This document shows, one piece after another, positions 1-7,220 of a stretch of DNA of 10,491 nucleotides. The first letter of the stretch is position 1. Each line of letters opens with the position of its first letter. The translations under genes and the position numbers were made by a program. The notes beneath the pieces are model-generated. The model did not search any database. It saw only the letters and a program-made list of their open reading frames with translations, and was not told where the DNA came from. The stretch is from Gammaproteobacteria bacterium (GTDB lineage Bacteria > Pseudomonadota > Gammaproteobacteria > SZUA-229), in the NCBI GenBank assembly GCA_026197015.1, contig JAPHRB010000006.1, positions 1-10,491 on the forward strand, given 5' to 3'.

Positions 1-1
1 T

Positions 2-2509
2 AGAGATGCCATAAATGTAACGGGGTATGCTCAGGAAATAATCATACAAGATAAAACCTATCTTCATATGATGCTTTACGATAATACTGAAACTAAAAAA
101 TCAACCGAAATACTCATCGGGTCTGAATTAAAATATCGTTCACTTTTTGAGCATGCTAATGATGCAATTATTGTTGTATCAACAAATTCTCTTAATATTA
201 TTGATGCAAATGAGATTGCGATTAGTTTCCTGGGTTATATGCGAGATGATTTATTGTTAATGTCAATTTTCGATCTCGACTCTTCACCAAACCATTCATT
301 GACTCAGGAAAAAATAGCCGATCTTGAAATATATAACCACGCATTATACGAACAGAACATAAAAAACCGTAGAGGTGAAAATGAATCTGTCGAGATTAAT
401 GCTCATAAACTAAATTATGGCACTGAAGATGTTTATCAGTTCGTTATTCGTAATATTAGCAAACGTAAAAAAACTGAAGCTGCTCTTAAATCTTCAGAAA
501 ATCGATATCGCCAGATGTTTGAGTCAAATATGGCAATCAAACTGGTTATTGACCCGGAAAACTTTTGTATAGAAGATGCAAACCCGGCTGCAGCACAATT
601 TTATGGTTATAGCATTGACGAACTCAAAGGTATGGATCTGGCACAGATCAATATCCTCTCACGAGATAAATTAAACACGTTAATTTCACAAACTCGAGAA
701 CAGAGTCTCGGCTTTTATAGCTGCCCTCATCGATTATCTAATGGTGAAATTAGATTTGTAGAGGTTCGAGATGGGCCAATGGAAATTGAAGGTCGTCAAC
801 TGTTTTATTCAATCATTCATGATGTAACTGCCAGTAAAGAAGCTGAAAACCAGGTTTTAGTTGCGTCTAAGATGTTTGATTATTCGACTGATGCGGTTAT
901 GTTAATTAATGATTTAAACAAAGTAGCCTCTGTTAACTATGCTTTCACACAGATAACTGGTTATCAACAATCTGAGATTCAAAATAAATCTCCTGAAATC
1001 ATTCTGGCCTCACCAGAATCAAGACTTTTAAATAAAAATGTATTGCTTTCAATAGACAATACTGGTCAATGGAAAGGTGAAATCTGGCATCGGCTTAAAG
1101 ATGGCCAAAGCCGTCCATTAAGTGCCAGAATTAATAGCATACGAAATGAAAATACAAACGTTTCAAGTTATGTTGTTATGCTTGCACCGAGACATACTCA
1201 AGTAATCGAGCAGGAAGACACTATTCAATTTGTTGAACTAACTGAGCTGCCCAACAAATCACTTTTTGTTAATCGACTACAAAATGCCATAGACCGTGCA
1301 CAGCGAAATAAAAATCGTTTAGGCATTATTCTTATTGACTTCAGAAACTTTTCAGACATAAACATTCATTATGGCTACGACCTTGGCGACCAGTTATTAA
1401 AAGCCATCTCGAAACGACTGAATTATAATACTCGAGACAGCGATACCATAAGCCACTTCTCATCTGATGACTTCGCTGTATTAATAGAAGACCTAGGTGA
1501 CATACAACAAATTGGAATTGTTGCACAAAAATTACTATCTACTTTATCTGAAATTTACCAAACATCTGATCATACAATTGAACTCAATGTTTCAATGGGA
1601 ATTAGCATATACCCGGATGATGGTGATTATGCTGATCAATTAATAGAAAGAGCTCACACCGCTTTAACAACGGCTCAAAGCTTTGAAGGCAATCACTTTG
1701 AATTAACCAGTGCTAGCATGAATTATAATGCAAAAATGTGGTTACAAACGGAAGCTAAATTACACAAAGCTTTACGCAGTAATGAATTCTTTCTGGCTTA
1801 TTTACCACATATTAATATAGACACTAATAATATTGAGTCTTTAGAAGCACTGGTGCGCTGGCAAGATCCTGAACAAGGTTGTTTATTACCCGCTCAATTT
1901 TTACCCGGTGCTAAAAAGTCTGGCTTTATTGGGGCTATCGGTATTCATGTTATTGAAATGGCATTAAAACAATATCGTTCATGGTTAGATCTGAAACTTT
2001 CTATTCCCAGATTAACTTTAAATATTTGCTACTCTCAAATTGATTCGGATCTTTCTGACATTCTAATTGAGAAATGTGATAAATATGAAATTGATTATGC
2101 ACAAATAGGGCTAGAATTCTCTGAGCAAAATTTTACTTCTATTTCTGATAGTCAGCGTGCAGTTTTAAAGCAATTACAGGACAGTAGATTTCATATATGT
2201 ATTGATGATTTTGGATCTGCGAATACGTCATTAAGCTGTTTATTACACTGTACTGTAACTGAAATAAAAATTGACCCAATATTTATAGCTAAATCTTATG
2301 AATCAAATGATGCAAAGAATCTACTAACAGGAATTGTTTCTCTTTGTAAATCACAAAATATACAAATTATTGCTGAGGGTATTGAAGAAGAAAAAGATCG
2401 TGACTACCTAAGCTCATTCGGCATTACTCATATGCAGGGATATTTATTTAGTGAACCTCTTACTGCCGATTATGTTACAAAATATATCAACAGGATCTCT
2501 AACTGCTAA
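2..2509 (+). CDS. PAS-rich GGDEF/EAL signalling protein, 5'-truncated by the window edge
   Basis: Likely a cytoplasmic sensor for cyclic-di-GMP turnover. The frame is open from base 2. The residues before the first ATG (68) read DAINVTGYAQEI, a typical PAS segment, so translation starts upstream and the ATG at 68 is internal. Three further PAS domains follow at about 125-457 (YRSLFEHANDAI), 497-835 (RYRQMFESN) and 851-1192 (DYSTDAVMLINDLNK, then GYQQSEI). The GGDEF domain (about 1217-1700) keeps ELTELPNK, but its signature is SSDDF (1460-1474) and the second metal-site Asp region reads IDFRNF, so cyclase activity is doubtful. The EAL domain (about 1754-2491) keeps EAL (1844-1852), the Asn of LNIC, the Glu of LEFSE, DDFG, the Lys of IKID, AEGIE and MQGY. 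The usual YQP is YLP, and the loop after DDFG is SANTS rather than TGYSS. A phosphodiesterase with a regulatory GGDEF domain is most likely; a catalytically dead sensor is possible. Confidence 0.9.
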   Translation, partial: RDAINVTGYAQEIIIQDKTYLHMMLYDNTETKKSTEILIGSELKYRSLFEHANDAIIVVSTNSLNIIDANEIAISFLGYMRDDLLLMSIFDLDSSPNHSLTQEKIADLEIYNHALYEQNIKNRRGENESVEINAHKLNYGTEDVYQFVIRNISKRKKTEAALKSSENRYRQMFESNMAIKLVIDPENFCIEDANPAAAQFYGYSIDELKGMDLAQINILSRDKLNTLISQTREQSLGFYSCPHRLSNGEIRFVEVRDGPMEIEGRQLFYSIIHDVTASKEAENQVLVASKMFDYSTDAVMLINDLNKVASVNYAFTQITGYQQSEIQNKSPEIILASPESRLLNKNVLLSIDNTGQWKGEIWHRLKDGQSRPLSARINSIRNENTNVSSYVVMLAPRHTQVIEQEDTIQFVELTELPNKSLFVNRLQNAIDRAQRNKNRLGIILIDFRNFSDINIHYGYDLGDQLLKAISKRLNYNTRDSDTISHFSSDDFAVLIEDLGDIQQIGIVAQKLLSTLSEIYQTSDHTIELNVSMGISIYPDDGDYADQLIERAHTALTTAQSFEGNHFELTSASMNYNAKMWLQTEAKLHKALRSNEFFLAYLPHINIDTNNIESLEALVRWQDPEQGCLLPAQFLPGAKKSGFIGAIGIHVIEMALKQYRSWLDLKLSIPRLTLNICYSQIDSDLSDILIEKCDKYEIDYAQIGLEFSEQNFTSISDSQRAVLKQLQDSRFHICIDDFGSANTSLSCLLHCTVTEIKIDPIFIAKSYESNDAKNLLTGIVSLCKSQNIQIIAEGIEEEKDRDYLSSFGITHMQGYLFSEPLTADYVTKYINRISNC

Positions 2510-2524
2510 TGTAATTAATCGACA

Positions 2525-2554
2525 CTGATATTCTCTGTAGTGATATATTATAAT
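2525..2554 (+). promoter_or_regulatory. candidate sigma70 promoter for the TRAP binding-protein gene
   Basis: A perfect TATAAT lies at 2549-2554, with CTGATA (4 of 6 matches to TTGACA) at 2525-2530 and an 18-bp spacer. The predicted start of transcription is near 2561, giving a leader of about 40 bases before the ATG at 2601. The region is very AT-rich, so chance matches are likely. The perfect -10, correct spacing and position are what support it. Confidence 0.4.
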
Positions 2555-2600
2555 TACTTCACTTAACTTTCTTTAATTTATTATAACTTATAAGACTATT

Positions 2601-3680
2601 ATGAAAAGACGACACTTTATTAAAGCTGCTGCTTCAACTGGACTGATAACATCTACATCTTTAACATCAGCTACTGCCTTAGCCAAATCTACTGCTACGA
2701 TAAAATGGAAAATGGTTACTACCTGGCCTAAAAACTTTCCTGGGCTCGGCACTGGTGCTAACAATCTTGCAAAATTAATTACACAAATGTCAGGTGGCCG
2801 TTTAAAAGTTAAAGTTTACGGAGCAAAAGAACTGGTTCCTGCATTTGAGGTTTTTGATGCGGTTTCTCGTGGTACCGCACAAATGGGCCATGGAGCAGCA
2901 TATTACTGGAAGGGAAAAACAGCCGCGGCTCAATTTTTTGCCGCTGTGCCTTTTGGTTTAACTGCACAGGAAATGAATGGCTGGTTATATCATGGCGGCG
3001 GCCTGAAACTCTGGCATGAAACCTATGAGCCTTTCGGCATCATTCCCGCAGCAGCCGGAAATACAGGTGTGCAAATGGCGGGCTGGTTTAATAAGGAAAT
3101 TAAATCTATCGAAGATTTAAAGGGCTTAAAAATGCGCATTCCCGGACTTGGGGGTGAAGTACTAAAACGAGCAGGCGGCACACCCGTTAATTTACCCGGT
3201 GGTGAAATATTTTCATCATTAAAAACAGGTGCAATTGATGCAACTGAATGGGTTGGGCCTTATAACGATATGGCTTTCGGCCTGCATAAAGCGGCAAAAT
3301 TTTATTATTATCCAGGCTGGCATGAGCCGGGTACAACACTTGAGGCTTTAATAAATAAACAAGCCCTGGAAGAATTACCAGCTGATTTACAGAGTATCGT
3401 GATAAATGCCTGCAAAGTAGTGAACCTGGATATGATTTCTGAATATACTACGCGTAATCAACAGGCTTTAGATACCCTTGTTAATAAACATAAAGTGAAG
3501 CTTTTGAAATTACCCGACGAAGTATTAGATAGACTTCAAAGTCTGTCTGATGAAGTTTTAAATGAAGTTGCAGCAACCGATAAAATGACTAAAAAGGTTT
3601 TTGAGTCATTTAAATCTTATCGTGACAAGGTAAAACTATGGAGTGATATATCTGAGCTGGCTTATTTAACATCACGCTAA
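2601..3680 (+). CDS. dctP: TRAP transporter solute-binding protein, TakP-like (DctP family), Tat-exported
   Basis: Periplasmic receptor that captures a small organic acid and hands it to a DctQM permease. The N-terminus MKRRHFIKAAAS is a twin-arginine signal (RRxFIK), followed by a weakly hydrophobic stretch and a likely cleavage after ALA at residue 28. The mature protein (359 aa in total, a normal length) begins with KWKMVTTWPKNFPGLGTGA, typical of the 2-oxoacid/monocarboxylate subgroup that includes TakP. Further family landmarks are AFEVFDAVSRGTAQMGH (82-97), VQMAGWF (157-163), KMRIPGLGGEVL (177-188) with the conserved TRAP arginine R179, and IDATEWVGPYND (212-223). R179 normally pairs with the substrate carboxylate; Q158 and E216-W217 sit where TakP-type proteins bind substrate and cation. 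A 2-oxoacid or related carboxylate is the best substrate guess. No good Shine-Dalgarno is visible before the ATG. The matching permease genes are nearby but on the opposite strand. Confidence 0.92.
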   Translation: MKRRHFIKAAASTGLITSTSLTSATALAKSTATIKWKMVTTWPKNFPGLGTGANNLAKLITQMSGGRLKVKVYGAKELVPAFEVFDAVSRGTAQMGHGAAYYWKGKTAAAQFFAAVPFGLTAQEMNGWLYHGGGLKLWHETYEPFGIIPAAAGNTGVQMAGWFNKEIKSIEDLKGLKMRIPGLGGEVLKRAGGTPVNLPGGEIFSSLKTGAIDATEWVGPYNDMAFGLHKAAKFYYYPGWHEPGTTLEALINKQALEELPADLQSIVINACKVVNLDMISEYTTRNQQALDTLVNKHKVKLLKLPDEVLDRLQSLSDEVLNEVAATDKMTKKVFESFKSYRDKVKLWSDISELAYLTSR

Positions 3681-3754
3681 CTAAATTGTTTCTACAAGCA
3701 CATTTATTTATGTGATGTTTAGTGAAAAGACCATAAGTGTATATTCGACTTAAC

Positions 3755-4414
3755 TTAAGGCGGGCAAACACCTGAACCATATGAACCAACTACACCACCC
3801 GGCGGTTCTATTGTTACATCCGCAAGGTCAATAATAGCCACGGGTAGTGTGACTGCTAATTTTTCTACGTTCTCTGTGCCACTGACTTCTGCAAATACTG
3901 ATATCTCAACAATATTCCAGCTGGATTCTGATTTAGGGTACGTTAATGAAAAATATGCAAAACCAGATTCGTCAGTAATTATGCTATTAAAACCCGCTTC
4001 AAGCGTGGGAGTTAATGTCGGGTGAGCGGCAATACTTGCGGCATTAGTGGGATCTAAAAAACCATTGGCGTTTCTATCTTCACCCGCATCCAGTACACCA
4101 TTATTATTTATATCTTCTGCATCACATACTACATAGTTTGCATTGTTTATAACCCAACTATCCGCTGTCGCGGTATAAAAACCCAAAGCATAAGACAGAT
4201 TTTTCATGGAAATAGAAACTCGTGTATTCGGCGCTGCATTACCGTCAATATCTGTGACCTGTATAACATAGGGTTTTTGATATTGAAGTACATTTAAATC
4301 TTCAATGATGCTAGATGTACCAACCACGATACGTGCAGCGCCACCATCATCAGAGCCGCATGCCTGTAAAATCATTAATATGGGTAATATAACTGCGAAT
4401 AATTTTTTATTCAT
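3755..4414 (-). CDS. predicted lipoprotein with Ig-like fold and tandem EF-hand-like loops
   Basis: Function unknown. The start chosen is the ATG at 4414 (219 aa) because it is followed directly by a lipoprotein signal, MNKKLFAVILPILMILQAC, with lipobox LQAC and Cys19. It has AGGA (plus-strand 4425-4428) 10 bases upstream. An in-frame ATG at 4507 would add 31 residues before the signal and overlap the permease gene. The residue after Cys19 is Gly, which suits outer-membrane sorting. Residues 48-80 (KPYVIQVTDIDGNAAPNTRVSI) and 147-175 (TDESGFAYFSLTYPKS) resemble an invasin-type bacterial Ig domain. Inserted between them, D101-E112 (DINNNGVLDAGE) is a complete 12-residue EF-hand/dockerin-type calcium loop, and a second loop begins at once at D113 (DRNANGFLDP). 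Cys97 and Cys217 could form a disulfide. It follows the TRAP permease by 50 bp and may be co-transcribed. Confidence 0.75.
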   Translation of the reverse strand: MNKKLFAVILPILMILQACGSDDGGAARIVVGTSSIIEDLNVLQYQKPYVIQVTDIDGNAAPNTRVSISMKNLSYALGFYTATADSWVINNANYVVCDAEDINNNGVLDAGEDRNANGFLDPTNAASIAAHPTLTPTLEAGFNSIITDESGFAYFSLTYPKSESSWNIVEISVFAEVSGTENVEKLAVTLPVAIIDLADVTIEPPGGVVGSYGSGVCPP

Positions 4415-4464
4415 TAATGTTAAATCCTGTTGTATCTTATTGATAATAGCAGGAAAATATAAAA

Positions 4465-5838
4465 TTACTGCATTAATTCTGGTAACCAGGTGGCTAATCC
4501 CGGCCACCAGGCAATCAAAGCCATCGCGAGTATTTGTATCAGGATAAACGGCATAACACCTTTATAAATATCTGATGTTTGAATTTCGGCTGGTGTCACC
4601 CCTCTTAAATAAAATAGTGAAAATCCAAAAGGCGGTGTTAAAAAGGATGTTTGTAAATTTATAGCAATCAGAATACCTAACCATATCGGATCTATACCCA
4701 TTGCCAGTAATATTGGACCTACGATAGGAATTACTACAAAAGTAATCTCTATAAAATCGAGCACAAAACCCAGTAAAAACATAACCAGCATCACTAGAAA
4801 CAATGCACCGACAGCTCCTCCAGGTAAATCACTTAAAAACGTCTGTATTAGTTCATCACCTTCAAAACCTCTAAAAACCAGTGAGAAAATAGACGCTCCA
4901 ATCAAGATCATAAATACCATGCTGCTTATACGCGTTGTTTCCTGCATAACTTCGCGCATAATACTGACTGAAAGTTGCTTTCTGTAACCGGCTAAAACAA
5001 TTGCCCCCATCGCCCCGACCGCAGCTGCCTCAGTAGGTGTTGCTAAACCACCAATTATTGAACCTAAAACCATGAGGATTAAAAACAGGGGGGGCACTAA
5101 CTCTATCATCACCTGTTTAGCTAACTGACTTCGATCCTGTAACTCAGCTTCTGGTAAAGCAGGCATTGACTGTGGTTTTAGCTTGGCCACAATCAACAAG
5201 TATGTAATATATAGTGCGACCAATAGCAGCCCTGGTATAAGCGCGCCTATAAATAAATCGCCTACTGAAAGAGTTTCCGGGCTAAATATACCCATATCAA
5301 GCTGAGCTTGCTGATAAGCAGATGAAAGTACATCTCCTAATAAAACAAGAACGATAGAAGGCGGAATAATTTGTCCCAGCGTACCAGAGGCACAGATAGT
5401 ACCGCAGGCAATCTGTGGGTCGTAACCTCGTTTTAACATGGTTGGCAAAGATAACAGGCCCATCGTCACCACTGTCGCGCCGACTATTCCGGTGCTGGCT
5501 GCAAGCAACATACCCACTAGCGTAACCGATATACCTATACCCCCACGAACAGATCCGAACAACTGCGCCATGGTCTCCAGCAAATTTTCTGCTATTTTTG
5601 AGCGCTCTAACATAACCCCCATAAAGACAAATAAAGGTACAGCCAGTAATACCTGGTTCATCATAATGCCGAATAAACGATTTGGTAAGGCCTCTAGAAA
5701 AGCGTTATCAAAAACCTCTAAATAACTACCAATACCCGCAAACAACAAAGCCGTACCCGCCAGCGTAAACGCCACAGGATAACCACTTAATAGCAAAACA
5801 AATACACAGACAAATAACCAGATAGCCATATATTCCAT
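4465..5838 (-). CDS. dctM: TRAP transporter large permease subunit (DctM family)
   Basis: Inner-membrane subunit forming the transport path of a sodium-coupled TRAP transporter. At 457 aa it has the family's length and is hydrophobic throughout. Landmarks are VPLFVFMGVMLERSKIAENL (67-86), GTLGQIIPPSI (152-162), GLATPTEAAAVG (264-275), LDFIEI (360-365) and TSFLTPPFGFSLFYLRG (397-413), all diagnostic of DctM. The hydrophilic stretch at about 220-242 is a predicted loop. The ATG at 5838 overlaps the DctQ stop codon as TAATG, so translation is probably coupled; no strong ribosome binding site is seen. It should work with the upstream small subunit and with the TakP-like binding protein at 2601-3680, the only binding protein in the window. 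That pairing is inference from proximity and subfamily. Confidence 0.95.
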   Translation of the reverse strand: MEYMAIWLFVCVFVLLLSGYPVAFTLAGTALLFAGIGSYLEVFDNAFLEALPNRLFGIMMNQVLLAVPLFVFMGVMLERSKIAENLLETMAQLFGSVRGGIGISVTLVGMLLAASTGIVGATVVTMGLLSLPTMLKRGYDPQIACGTICASGTLGQIIPPSIVLVLLGDVLSSAYQQAQLDMGIFSPETLSVGDLFIGALIPGLLLVALYITYLLIVAKLKPQSMPALPEAELQDRSQLAKQVMIELVPPLFLILMVLGSIIGGLATPTEAAAVGAMGAIVLAGYRKQLSVSIMREVMQETTRISSMVFMILIGASIFSLVFRGFEGDELIQTFLSDLPGGAVGALFLVMLVMFLLGFVLDFIEITFVVIPIVGPILLAMGIDPIWLGILIAINLQTSFLTPPFGFSLFYLRGVTPAEIQTSDIYKGVMPFILIQILAMALIAWWPGLATWLPELMQ

Positions 5839-6404
5839 TAGAGAGTGTCTACCTTTAGTGGTTTTTGACTGGATTGAGGGTCAACATAACCGGAGATCGT
5901 GAGAACAGCTTTTAATATCATAGCCAGCCCCTGTAACATGAGTAATGTAGCCATAATCAGTATCAGGCTTTTAAGTAGGTAAACACCCGGCAAACCACCT
6001 GCCTCACGGGAGCTTTCTGTGACCGTCCAGGAGTCTATAATATAGGGCGTACTCACCCATATTATAAATATCATTACCGGCATTAATATTAAAAAATGGC
6101 CTGCTAAATCAACCCAGGCTTTGCCTTTTATACCTAATTTAGTGTAAAAAATATCAACTCTTACATGGGCATTTTGCTTCAGCGTATAAGCCGCCCCCAG
6201 TAGAAAAACGATTGAATGGAAGTAGGAAATAGACTCCTGTAAAGCTATCCAGCCTGTATCAAAGACATAACGCAAAAGCACAACCGCAAATGTTACTAAC
6301 ACCATAATTAGTACTAACCAGGATACTGAACGGCCTGTCCAGTCTATAAACTGTTCAAGTTTATCTGCTGTAACTTTAAAATAATCTTGTAATTTAGTAT
6401 TCAT
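5838..6404 (-). CDS. dctQ: TRAP transporter small permease subunit (DctQ family)
   Basis: Small membrane subunit of a TRAP transporter, 188 aa with four predicted membrane segments at about 27-47, 56-75, 98-119 and 140-165. The family signature runs from QESISYFHSIVFLLGAAYTL to AHVRVD (56-84), and SREAGGLPGVYLLKSLI (132-148) is typical of the DctQ partners of TakP-like receptors. The start at 6404 gives a short amphipathic N-terminus and the usual length. It is the first gene of the minus-strand cluster and shares one base with dctM. No clear Shine-Dalgarno lies close to the ATG; AAGGG is present about 20 bases upstream, too far to be standard. Confidence 0.93.
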   Translation of the reverse strand: MNTKLQDYFKVTADKLEQFIDWTGRSVSWLVLIMVLVTFAVVLLRYVFDTGWIALQESISYFHSIVFLLGAAYTLKQNAHVRVDIFYTKLGIKGKAWVDLAGHFLILMPVMIFIIWVSTPYIIDSWTVTESSREAGGLPGVYLLKSLILIMATLLMLQGLAMILKAVLTISGYVDPQSSQKPLKVDTL

Positions 6405-6524
6405 CGGCGCATTTTACACAGTTATCCCTTATAGGTAACAGTTTGTCGGTTATACATTGAATTTTAAGGTATTTCATATAATCGTTATAATAATTGAATA
6501 AAAACTATAATTAATGAAAAAATA
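6405..6524. promoter_or_regulatory. divergent AT-rich intergenic region with probable promoters
   Basis: These 120 bp separate dctQ (minus) from the secreted coiled-coil gene (plus), so both promoters should lie here. For the plus strand there are three perfect TATAAT hexamers, at 6477-6482, 6486-6491 and 6506-6511, and a TTGAAT at 6457-6462. The TTGAAT is 14 or 23 bp from the first two hexamers, so no pair has ideal spacing. For the minus strand, TATAAG (plus-strand 6429-6434) is a possible -10 with only a poor -35. I cannot choose one pair with confidence. Confidence 0.4.
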
Positions 6525-7040
6525 ATGAATAAAATCTTTCTTATCCTCGGTTACCTGTCCTCCACATCACTTCTGTATGCTAATAACTCAAATAATATTG
6601 AAAGTGGTGAATTTATTACCAAACAGCATGCCTTGAACTGTATCCAGCAAAATAAAGAAATGAGTCGTGCTAGTAAACAAATGATTAACACAGAAACAAA
6701 TAAAACACATTTAAAAGCAAAGATTAACTACCTGCAAAATGAAATTAAAAACCGCCGTCAGTTTATTCACAAATTAGATCAGAGTAGTGACCATAGTAAC
6801 AATGAGAACTATAATCAACTTATTGATCAATTTGAGTTATTAATTGAAGAACACAAAGATGCCATCAAATTATATAATCAGGAAAACCAGCTACATATAA
6901 GCCAGCATAATAGTGTCAAACGTCTTGAAGAACGTTTTTCTTCGCAGTGTCTAAATAATATTCAAATACAGGAAAACCTGCATAATGTAGTTTGTGCAGG
7001 TGAAAATATTCGTTGGTGTGGCCTGTTTCAATTTCAATAG
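6525..7040 (+). CDS. secreted coiled-coil protein of unknown function with four cysteines
   Basis: I do not recognise the family. The 171-aa product has a Sec signal, MNKIFLILGYLSSTSLLYA, with likely cleavage after residue 19, so the mature protein is periplasmic or released. Residues about 40-140 are strongly hydrophilic and helical, rich in K, E, Q and N, and look like two coiled-coil helices split by an Asp/Ser/Asn turn near 85-96. Cysteines at 39, 142, 157 and 165 flank the helical core and could form two disulfides; the C-terminus ends CAGENIRWCGLFQFQ. The ATG at 6525 has no Shine-Dalgarno, but a three-codon frame ATG-AAA-AAA ends at it with a TAATG overlap. It is divergent from dctQ and followed by the palindromic element. 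Its length and start look natural, and the signal peptide argues that it is a real gene. Confidence 0.75.
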   Translation: MNKIFLILGYLSSTSLLYANNSNNIESGEFITKQHALNCIQQNKEMSRASKQMINTETNKTHLKAKINYLQNEIKNRRQFIHKLDQSSDHSNNENYNQLIDQFELLIEEHKDAIKLYNQENQLHISQHNSVKRLEERFSSQCLNNIQIQENLHNVVCAGENIRWCGLFQFQ

Positions 7041-7085
7041 GATTAATAACCTTTCAGTGCAGTTTCGCTCAGGCATATCTCCCTC

Positions 7086-7116
7086 GGGGACAGAGCATCT
7101 TCCCCGCTCTGTCTCC
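7086..7116. repeat. hairpin A of the palindromic element
   Basis: GGGGACAGAGC (7086-7096) pairs with GCTCTGTCTCC (7106-7116) around a 9-base loop; all 11 positions pair if one G-T is allowed. No T-tract follows on either strand, so it is not a standard intrinsic terminator. Confidence 0.7.
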
Positions 7117-7185
7117 TTAACCCACACTACCACGAGCTGATAGTGTCGCATCCGACTCTGTAAAACTCCTGGTGGTTTCAAAACA

Positions 7186-7220
7186 GGGGACAGAGCGCCA
7201 AAAGACGGCGTTCTTTCCCC
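7186..7220. repeat. hairpin B of the palindromic element
   Basis: GGGGACAGAGCGCC (7186-7199) pairs with GGCGTTCTTTCCCC (7207-7220) around a 7-base loop, with one C-T mismatch and one G-T pair. It shares its first 11 bases with hairpin A but has a different loop and 3' arm, so the two hairpins are related rather than identical. Confidence 0.7.

Noticed and set aside
1341..1526. 61-codon minus-strand frame inside the GGDEF domain
   Set aside because: It is antisense to a coherent GGDEF domain and has no features of its own.
2581..2593. TTATAA repeated around one base just before the binding-protein gene, as a possible operator
   Set aside because: TTATAA is self-palindromic and common in DNA this AT-rich; nothing links it to a known regulator.
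3699..3714. Possible terminator hairpin after the TRAP binding protein (CACAT, 6-base loop, ATGTG)
   Set aside because: The stem is only 5 bp and A+T-rich, and no proper T-tract follows, so it is too weak to call.
4305..4547. 80-codon plus-strand frame across the lipoprotein start and dctM end
   Set aside because: It is antisense to the lipoprotein signal region and the dctM end, with no supporting features.
5438..5725. 95-codon open frame on the plus strand inside dctM
   Set aside because: It lies wholly antisense to the strongly supported DctM gene, has no ribosome site or family features, and its Pro/Thr/Asn-rich product is what the antisense of a hydrophobic protein gives.
6951..7181. 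76-codon minus-strand frame across the palindromic element
   Set aside because: It overlaps the 3' end of the coiled-coil gene, runs through hairpin and repeat sequence, and shows no recognisable protein features.
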